A stretch of DNA of 64,000 nt, taken from the NCBI RefSeq assembly GCF_036346105.1, contig NZ_CP107811.1, forward strand, positions 186,001-250,000, given 5' to 3'. The notes under the pieces were generated by a model. It was not told the DNA's origin, did no database searches, and saw only the letters and a program-made list of their open reading frames with translations. This document shows, one piece after another, positions 58,934-64,000 of this stretch. A program made the translations under genes and the position numbers. How positions within the stretch are numbered: the first letter of the stretch is position 1; each line of letters starts with the position of its first letter. The DNA comes from Streptomyces sp. NBC_00539. GTDB lineage: Bacteria; Actinomycetota; Actinomycetes; Streptomycetales; Streptomycetaceae.

Positions 58934-60148
58934 CTAGGGGGTGTGGTCGGGCCAGGGGACGTCAGTGGCGACTGGCACTGTGTAGTCGATGCCGGGCACG
59001 GAGAACCCGTAGAGGCGTCGGACCTCAGCGCGAAACCAGTCGAGATCGGCCAGGTCGGCGATGGTCGCCGTGGTGGCAGCCTCCCAGCGTTCCGCGACAG
59101 CCGCCTGGACATCGTCGGTCAGTTCGAAGGTATCCAGGCGGATACGCCCCTCGGCGTCCAGGGCGAGCGGGGCAGCGCCGGTGAGTTGGTCCCACAAGGC
59201 GGCGAGTTGGAGGATCGGTGGGACGAGGTCCTCGCCGAGGACGCCGCGCAACAGGCCGGTGTACAGGGCGATACCAGGAATCGCGGTGGAGGACTGGGTG
59301 ACGGCGGCGCCGTTGACGGAGGTGACGGCCCGCCCGCCGACTGTCTTGTCGAGCCGCTCGTTCAGCGTGCGTGCCGTGGCCTCCAAATGGGCCTTGGCCG
59401 CGCCGATGGTGCCCTGCCGGTAGATCGCCGCCGTCAGCGGCGAGCCGATGTAGGACAACGCGGCGGTGGCGAACCTGTCGGCAAGCAGTCCGCGTGCGGC
59501 AAGGTGGTCGATCCAGCGTTCCCAGTCCGTTCCGCCCATCACGGCCACGGTGTGCTCCACGTCGTCGCCCTCGGCCGGTCCGGTCTCCACCTCGCGGACC
59601 TCCGGAACACCCTCGTCATCGAAAGCGAGGGTCTTGGTGCGGTTCGCCTGGCCGATCGGCTTGAGGACCGAGGCGTAGGCGGTACCGGTGTCGGGGTCGG
59701 TCCGCCGGGGCGCGGCCACCGAGTAGATCAGGTAGTCCAGCCGACCGCCGAAACGCTGCTCGACGAGGTCGGCGACCTGATTCTTCATCGAGTCGGAGAA
59801 GGCATCGCCGTTGAGGAAGACCACGTCCCGACCGGCGCTGCGGGCGATGTCGGCGGTGGCCGCGGTGCGATACCAGCCGGCCGTCGCCGTACGCCGCGCG
59901 GTGGGGGCTTTCTCGAAGGACACCGCGATGCCGCGGATACCAGCGCGCTTGAGTCCGGCAAGTGTGGCCGCGAGACCGTAACCGGCGGAGGAGCCGATGA
60001 CAAGCGCGACCGGCCCGTTGCCTTCCGGCACGCCGACGGGGGCGGGGCACGCCTGCCACATGTCGGCCACCAGTTGCCGGCAGCCCGCCGGGTGGGAGTC
60101 GAGGAAGAGGAAGCCCCGGTTGCGGGGGGTGAGAACACGCTCGCTCAC
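58934..60148 (-). CDS. fabV: Enoyl-[acyl-carrier-protein]/trans-2-enoyl-CoA reductase FabV
   Basis: A 404-residue FabV, the usual length for the family (about 400). The start VSERVLTPRNRGFLFLDSHP matches the conserved opening. Next come the NADH-binding VALVIGSSAGYGLAATLAGL, NGDAFSDSMKNQVADLVEQ, and the catalytic Tyr-x8-Lys in IYRQGTIGAAKAHLE. The C-terminal part (YGFSVPGIDYTVPVATDV) is also conserved. FabV reduces the enoyl intermediate of fatty acid synthesis and is insensitive to triclosan, unlike FabI. GTG at 60148 with AAGGA upstream. It is not in a fatty acid operon here. Duplicate or resistance-type role is inference. Confidence 0.95.
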   Translation of the reverse strand: MSERVLTPRNRGFLFLDSHPAGCRQLVADMWQACPAPVGVPEGNGPVALVIGSSAGYGLAATLAGLKRAGIRGIAVSFEKAPTARRTATAGWYRTAATADIARSAGRDVVFLNGDAFSDSMKNQVADLVEQRFGGRLDYLIYSVAAPRRTDPDTGTAYASVLKPIGQANRTKTLAFDDEGVPEVREVETGPAEGDDVEHTVAVMGGTDWERWIDHLAARGLLADRFATAALSYIGSPLTAAIYRQGTIGAAKAHLEATARTLNERLDKTVGGRAVTSVNGAAVTQSSTAIPGIALYTGLLRGVLGEDLVPPILQLAALWDQLTGAAPLALDAEGRIRLDTFELTDDVQAAVAERWEAATTATIADLADLDWFRAEVRRLYGFSVPGIDYTVPVATDVPWPDHTP

Positions 60149-60357
60149 GATGACAGTCCTTGGGTCGGCCGGGACACGGACGCGGTGACCAGCCAGGCCG
60201 GCCACGCCCTGCAAGTCTGCGATAGCTTCCCCAGACGTGGTGGCCCCACCGGGAACAACGATCATGAGCCGGTCTTGGAGTGTTCCACCACTTCCAGCCG
60301 AGCAAGAGGCACCTACCTGCGCAGCTAGCTTGAGGGCGTAGAGGGGGCACTGTTCGC
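60149..60357. other. Intergenic stretch upstream of fabV
   Basis: No gene supported; it must carry the fabV promoter, which was not identified. Confidence 0.4.
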
Positions 60358-60592
60358 TGTCGAGGAAGCCGCCGCGCGCCGCCGTCCGCCGGCGGAGCCG
60401 TTCGCGTGGCCGGTCGAGGGTCAGATAGGCGCCGTCCGGCCTCCGGGCCGCGTCCACGTCGCGACGTGCCGCGACACCGGCAAACGCTGCGCCCCCGCCA
60501 CCGCCGACCAGATCCGCAAACTGCTCGCCCAGGCGTGGCCGCCTGCGCTCCAGTGCCGCCCCGACACCGCACTCGTGTCGGCGTACGCATGA
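60358..60592 (+). pseudogene. DUF6233-like protein, C-terminal fragment
   Basis: The plus strand reads EEAAARRRPPAEPFAWPVEG, then RVHVATCRDTGKRCAPATAD, QIRKLLAQAW and QCRPDTALVSAYA to a stop at 60592. The pattern VH.A.C...GKR....T..QAR..L......C..CRPDT is characteristic of the C-terminal half of DUF6233 proteins of Streptomyces. The N-terminal half and start are missing, so it is a fragment. Confidence 0.55.
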
Positions 60593-60718
60593 ACGTGGTC
60601 GGACGCGTACCGATGTGCCGCCCCGTCGCGCTGGTGGCCAGGCACTCCTTGACCTGAAGCGAGATTGAGGTTTTAGCGTGTCGCCTACTTGATCATCTGA
60701 TGACGGGAAGACACACCC

Positions 60719-61552
60719 ATGATCCTCGTGACCGGAGCCACCGGAAACTCAGGCAGTGCCCTGCTGAAGGAGCTGCACGCGCGTGGTGTCGGCCCGCTGA
60801 GGGGGCTGACCCGTGATGCCTCACGGGCAGTCTTCCCCGATGGAGTCGGGGCCGTGGAGGGCGACTTCGCTGAGCCTGCGACGTTGAAGCCCGCGCTTCG
60901 TGGGGTGCGTTCACTGTTTCTCGTACCGCGCCTGGGACCGGACGCCGACATAATCGAAGCCGCCCGGCAGGCGGGCGTGGAGCATGTCGTGCTGGTGTCG
61001 TCCATCACCGTCCAGACCCACCCGCACCTCGGCCCCGCCGACGAGAACCTGGCGGTGGAGCGTCTACTCAAGGCAAGCGGCATGGCCTGGACGATCCTGC
61101 GACCGACGCAGTTCGCCTCGAACGCCTTGATGTGGGCGGCTTCCATCCGTGGCCACGAGACCGTCCGCGCGCCGTACGCCGACACCGCGCTGCCGACCAT
61201 CCATCCCGCGGACGTCGCGGCGGTGGCACGGGTGGCACTGACCGAGCCCGGCCACCACGGGCACACGTACGCCTTGACCGGTCCAGCGCCGGTGACCGCC
61301 CGACAACAGGTCGAAGCCCTCGCGGCAGCACTGGGGCGGGAGGTTCCCTTCGCGGAGATCAGCCGCCGGCAGGCCCACGCACAGATGGCTGCGGTCTTCG
61401 GGGCGGAGGCCGCGGACGCGGTGCTCGACGTCACGGGCGGCGACGTGAACGACCAACTGCTGATGGTGCGCGACACGGTTGCAAGGATCACTGGAAGGCC
61501 CGCCCGCCCGTTCCAGCAGTGGGCTTCGGAGAACGTCAACGCCTTCCGTTGA
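60719..61552 (+). CDS. NmrA-family NAD(P)-binding protein
   Basis: A 277-residue atypical SDR of the NmrA/QOR2 type. The nucleotide loop is MILVTGATGNSGSALLKELH (GATGxxG). It continues LKPALRGVRSLFLVPRLG, AARQAGVEHVVLVSSITVQT, HLGPADENLAVERLLKASGM, AWTILRPTQFASNALMWA and LPTIHPADVAAVARVALTEP, a standard order for this group. The catalytic Tyr-x3-Lys of classical SDRs is missing. It could be a quinone reductase or a redox-sensing regulator. ATG at 60719. It is monocistronic and divergent from nothing obvious. Confidence 0.88.
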   Translation: MILVTGATGNSGSALLKELHARGVGPLRGLTRDASRAVFPDGVGAVEGDFAEPATLKPALRGVRSLFLVPRLGPDADIIEAARQAGVEHVVLVSSITVQTHPHLGPADENLAVERLLKASGMAWTILRPTQFASNALMWAASIRGHETVRAPYADTALPTIHPADVAAVARVALTEPGHHGHTYALTGPAPVTARQQVEALAAALGREVPFAEISRRQAHAQMAAVFGAEAADAVLDVTGGDVNDQLLMVRDTVARITGRPARPFQQWASENVNAFR

Positions 61553-61782
61553 ACCGCGAGCACACATCCCGCCGCCGGGGTGTCGCGGTCACGGCCGTGG
61601 GCGTGGTGAGTCGAAGGGCGGTACGGAGCTCTGGTGCGGGCCACTGGCCCTCGAGCCCCGTGACCAGACGGGGGCGGCGTACAGGACCGGACGTCTCCAC
61701 TCCCCCGTCCTGTCCTGGTACAGGAGGCCGGTTCTTTGCGCGGGCCAGGCACATGTGGATCGCCGGCAGGTGCCTTGGCCTG
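61553..61782. other. Convergent intergenic stretch
   Basis: No gene is supported between the converging ends of the NmrA-like and acetate kinase genes. Confidence 0.4.
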
Positions 61783-62925
61783 TCACATGCCGAGCACCCG
61801 TCTGGTCTCGACGGCGATCTGCTGCGTCTCGCCGGTTGCGACCACGAGGACCGGGACACCTCTCCCCGCCCGATCGATGCGCCGGAGGCCCTCCCGCATC
61901 AAGTCCCCCAGTTCGGGGACGAGCAGCCCGCCTCGTACACCGAGAACGGTCAGGGCCGAGCAGATCTCCTCGCGTACCTCCGGTTGGTCTTCGCCGATCT
62001 CCCCGGTGAAGACCAGCGCGTCCAGCCGGTCCAGCGAGGCGGCCATCGAGGCGATGCCCCTGCGGCAGCTGAGTGTGAACGTCGCCAGCGCCAGCGCGGC
62101 CGCGGCATCACCCTCCGCGCGGGCGCGCACCAGGTCCCGGGTGTCTCCCGAAGTACCGGAGAGGCCGAGCAGACCGGAATGCCGGTGGAGCGTGTCATCC
62201 AATTCGTCCGTGCTCAGACCGTGCCGCCGCTGCAGCCACAGCAGCGCGCCGGGGTCGAGGCTGCCGCTGCGCCGGCTCATCACCAGGCCTTCCAGCGGAG
62301 TGAGCCCCATGGTGGTGTCCACGCTGCGTCCGTTGCGGACGGCGCAGGCCGAGCAGCCGCCGCCCAGGTGCACGAGCACGACCTGGAGGTCGTCGACGGG
62401 TCGGCCCAGGGCCTGCGCCGTCCTCTGCAGTGCCCACGAGTAGGAGAGCCCGTGGAAGCCGTACCGGCGCAGCCCGTAGTCGGCGCGCCATCGCTCCGGC
62501 ACTGCGTACGTGCGCGCCTGTGCCGGCAGGTCCTTGTGAAAGACAGTGTCGAAGCAGGCGACGTGGGGAACGTCGGGCAGGAGTTCTCGTGCGGCATCAA
62601 CCACGGGCAGGGCAGGGGTCACGTGCATCGGCGCGAGATCGGCGACGTCCGCCAGCAGAGCCCGTACGCGTGCGTCGATCAGCGTATGACCAGTCAGGTG
62701 CGGACCGCTGTGGACGATGCGGTGACCGACCGCCGCGGGAGCGGGTACCTCGCTGAGGAAGTTCCGCAGTTCCACCGCCGCAGCGGGCCCCGGGGGCTCC
62801 GAGGCGTCCCGCTCTGCCACGCGTTCACCGTCCGCCGCGAACAGAGCGATGTGAAGGCTCGATGAGCCGGCATCGAGGACCAGTACGTGACCACCAAGGC
62901 TCTCGTCGGAGCGGTCGGCACTCAT
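61783..62925 (-). CDS. ackA: Acetate kinase
   Basis: A 380-residue acetate kinase, slightly shorter than the usual 400. The first phosphate motif is VLVLDAGSSSLHIALF. GHRIVHSG carries the catalytic Arg, CFDTVFHKDLP the catalytic Asp, YGLRRYGFHGLSYSW the His. The second phosphate motif is VVLVHLGGGCSACAVRNGRS, followed by TTMGLTPLEGL and the adenosine motif VFTGEIGEDQPEVREE. It interconverts acetate plus ATP and acetyl phosphate. A phosphotransacetylase or phosphoketolase gene, its usual neighbour, is not seen in this window. ATG at 62925 with GGAGG close upstream. Confidence 0.95.
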   Translation of the reverse strand: MSADRSDESLGGHVLVLDAGSSSLHIALFAADGERVAERDASEPPGPAAAVELRNFLSEVPAPAAVGHRIVHSGPHLTGHTLIDARVRALLADVADLAPMHVTPALPVVDAARELLPDVPHVACFDTVFHKDLPAQARTYAVPERWRADYGLRRYGFHGLSYSWALQRTAQALGRPVDDLQVVLVHLGGGCSACAVRNGRSVDTTMGLTPLEGLVMSRRSGSLDPGALLWLQRRHGLSTDELDDTLHRHSGLLGLSGTSGDTRDLVRARAEGDAAAALALATFTLSCRRGIASMAASLDRLDALVFTGEIGEDQPEVREEICSALTVLGVRGGLLVPELGDLMREGLRRIDRAGRGVPVLVVATGETQQIAVETRRVLGM

Positions 62926-63070
62926 CACACACCTCCAGTGCTCTTGCGTCCCCGGCACGGTGCGCCCACCAGGCAGCAACGGGCCCCGTACATGTGGGTG
63001 GCGGCGCTCGACGCGGCAGGGAGACCACTTCCCGCTCCGGGAGGCGTTACGTTCCCTGCGGCCGGCGCCG
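62926..63070. other. Short interval between two minus-strand genes
   Basis: It holds the ribosome site of ackA (GGAGG near 62932) and 145 bases of spacer to the end of the FUSC gene. An ackA promoter is expected here. Confidence 0.4.
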
Positions 63071-64000
63071 TCACCCATCCCGGTGCGCCGGCCCTGATCC
63101 GTCACCTTCCGCAGCCGCGGCCGCCCGCACCCGCTGCTCCTCGCGGGCGGAGCCGACGTCCCGTTCCAGGGGTGTGCGGCTCACGGCCGTCGCGAAATCC
63201 TCCAAGGCCCGCTTCTGTAGTTCCGCCTCGCGCCGCACCACCGGGTTCCGGTCCCCGGCGGCAGTGCCCTCCCATGCGTGGAGCGCCTCCTCCACGCGCC
63301 CCCACTCCGGATTCCTGTGCCCACGCACGTCGACTGCCGCCTGCGCGGTATCCGCCTCCAGGGCCTCGGCGAGCCGCTCCGCCTCGGGGGCGAAACGGCT
63401 GTCGGCCCGCGGGACATGGCTCTCCATGAGCATCGCCGCCCGGTCGAACCGCTTCAGCGCCTCCTGCGCCTCTTCCGCCTCGCGCGATGTCAGATCTCTG
63501 GGGCGGACCGGTTCCTGACGTGCCTGGTCGTAGGCATCCTGCCAGGCGGTACGTGCCTCCCTGCTGGCCAGCAGGGCCCTGCGCGTGTCGGCGCGGTGTT
63601 CCCGGGTCGGTTCGGCGTAGCTGCGGAGCACCGCGGCCGCGTAGCGGCCGTCGGCGGCGAGCCAGTCCGCAAGCCGGCCCGGCAGCCGGGGGGTCTCCCA
63701 TGCGGGGAACACCACGTACGCCAGCATGGCCAGGGCCCCGCCGAGCAGGGTGAGCACCACCCGCTCCGGGACCGTCTGCTCCCACGCCTGGCCGCCCATG
63801 CCGAGCAGGAAGACGACGTACGCGGCAGTGAAGCACTGGGAGTAGGCGTAGCCGGTGCGGATCAGCGTGTACGACAGGGCCGCCGAGACCACCGTCAGCG
63901 CGCCGAACACGTGGGCGTCCGGGCCCAGCGCCCGCACCATCCCGGTGGCGAGCGCGACCCCCGCCAGGGTCCCGGCGAGACGGCCCACCGCACGCGCGTA
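63071..64000 (-). CDS. FUSC-family aromatic-acid exporter-like membrane protein, 5' end beyond the window
   Basis: The visible 309 codons form the C-terminal part of a FUSC/YccC-type protein. TM segments occur at the start (LAGTLAGVALATGMVRALGP, FGALTVVSAALSYTLIRTGY, FTAAYVVFLLGMG and VVLTLLGGALAMLAYVVFPA), followed by a long soluble helical tail (ADWLAADGRYAAAVLRSYAE, onward) ending at 63071. The GRLAGT stretch is a known FUSC motif ('R..GTL.G'). The protein probably exports small aromatic or amphipathic acids. The reading frame is open at the end of the window, so the N-terminal membrane half is missing. Confidence 0.85.
   Translation of the reverse strand, partial: YARAVGRLAGTLAGVALATGMVRALGPDAHVFGALTVVSAALSYTLIRTGYAYSQCFTAAYVVFLLGMGGQAWEQTVPERVVLTLLGGALAMLAYVVFPAWETPRLPGRLADWLAADGRYAAAVLRSYAEPTREHRADTRRALLASREARTAWQDAYDQARQEPVRPRDLTSREAEEAQEALKRFDRAAMLMESHVPRADSRFAPEAERLAEALEADTAQAAVDVRGHRNPEWGRVEEALHAWEGTAAGDRNPVVRREAELQKRALEDFATAVSRTPLERDVGSAREEQRVRAAAAAEGDGSGPAHRDG

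Noticed and set aside
1-64000. tRNA, rRNA or integrase attachment sites
   Set aside because: No cloverleaf-type sequence, rRNA motif or tRNA 3'-end duplication was recognised by eye; a covariance-model scan would be decisive.

Overview
The window is high-GC actinobacterial DNA and reads as a Streptomyces chromosome. Codons strongly favour G or C at the third position. GTG and TTG starts and GGAGG-type ribosome sites are common. The gene families are typical of the genus: TipA-like MerR, PadR, SpoIIE-type phosphatase, DUF1326/DUF2182, many lipoproteins, and IS5-family debris. The mix of accessory single genes, transposase fragments and broken genes suggests a chromosome arm or another flexible region. 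No rRNA, tRNA or CRISPR array was seen.

Layout. 0.1-1.7 kb: an SDR oxidoreductase broken by one extra G in a G7 tract, preceded by two 21-bp TetR-type operators and followed by a TetR regulator. 2-5 kb: a GNAT gene, relics of IS402-like and IS701-like transposases and of an ATP-dependent DNA ligase, and a small Cys protein. 5.1-7.9 kb: a quinone oxidoreductase, and a membrane protein divergent from a PadR regulator. 7.9-14.5 kb: a compact poly-gamma-glutamate (PGA) type locus. It holds a divergent secreted amidohydrolase-like enzyme, then a double cache/HAMP membrane protein, PgsB, PgsC and an exported NlpC/P60 hydrolase; no pgsA/capA homologue is visible. 15-25.3 kb: small proteins, GNAT, MarR, TetR and a TetX-like monooxygenase, mixed with at least three IS5-type transposase relics, a serine-recombinase relic and a frameshifted cupin gene. 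25.3-31.3 kb: a TipA-like regulator with an internal TipAS-type start, a truncated ComB, several hypothetical genes and a metallo-beta-lactamase-fold hydrolase.

31.7-36.8 kb: a probable conflict module, made of a membrane protein and a small Cys/His-finger protein (coupled, minus strand) divergent from a 1217-residue TPR-CHAT protease. 37-41 kb: another IS5 relic, a glyoxalase-like protein, a PASTA-like lipoprotein behind three 11-bp repeats resembling a PHO box, and a second lipoprotein. 41-49 kb: GNAT, deoxynucleoside kinase, alpha/beta hydrolase, an exported RelA/SpoT-fold protein resembling the extracellular ATP 3'-pyrophosphokinase of Streptomyces, the DUF1326/DUF2182 pair, and a TPR protein built of near-identical 120-bp repeats. 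49-64 kb: a GAF-PAS-GAF-PP2C phosphatase, an epimerase, DUF1963, a kinase with a possible bL12-like N-terminus, a frameshifted pentapeptide-repeat gene, an EF-Tu-tail-like protein, FabV, an NmrA-like reductase, acetate kinase, and a FUSC transporter running off the end.

The loci most worth following up are the PGA-type locus with its unusual partners, the TPR-CHAT module, and the secreted (p)ppApp-synthetase-like protein. Function calls come from reading the translations by eye; no database search was run.
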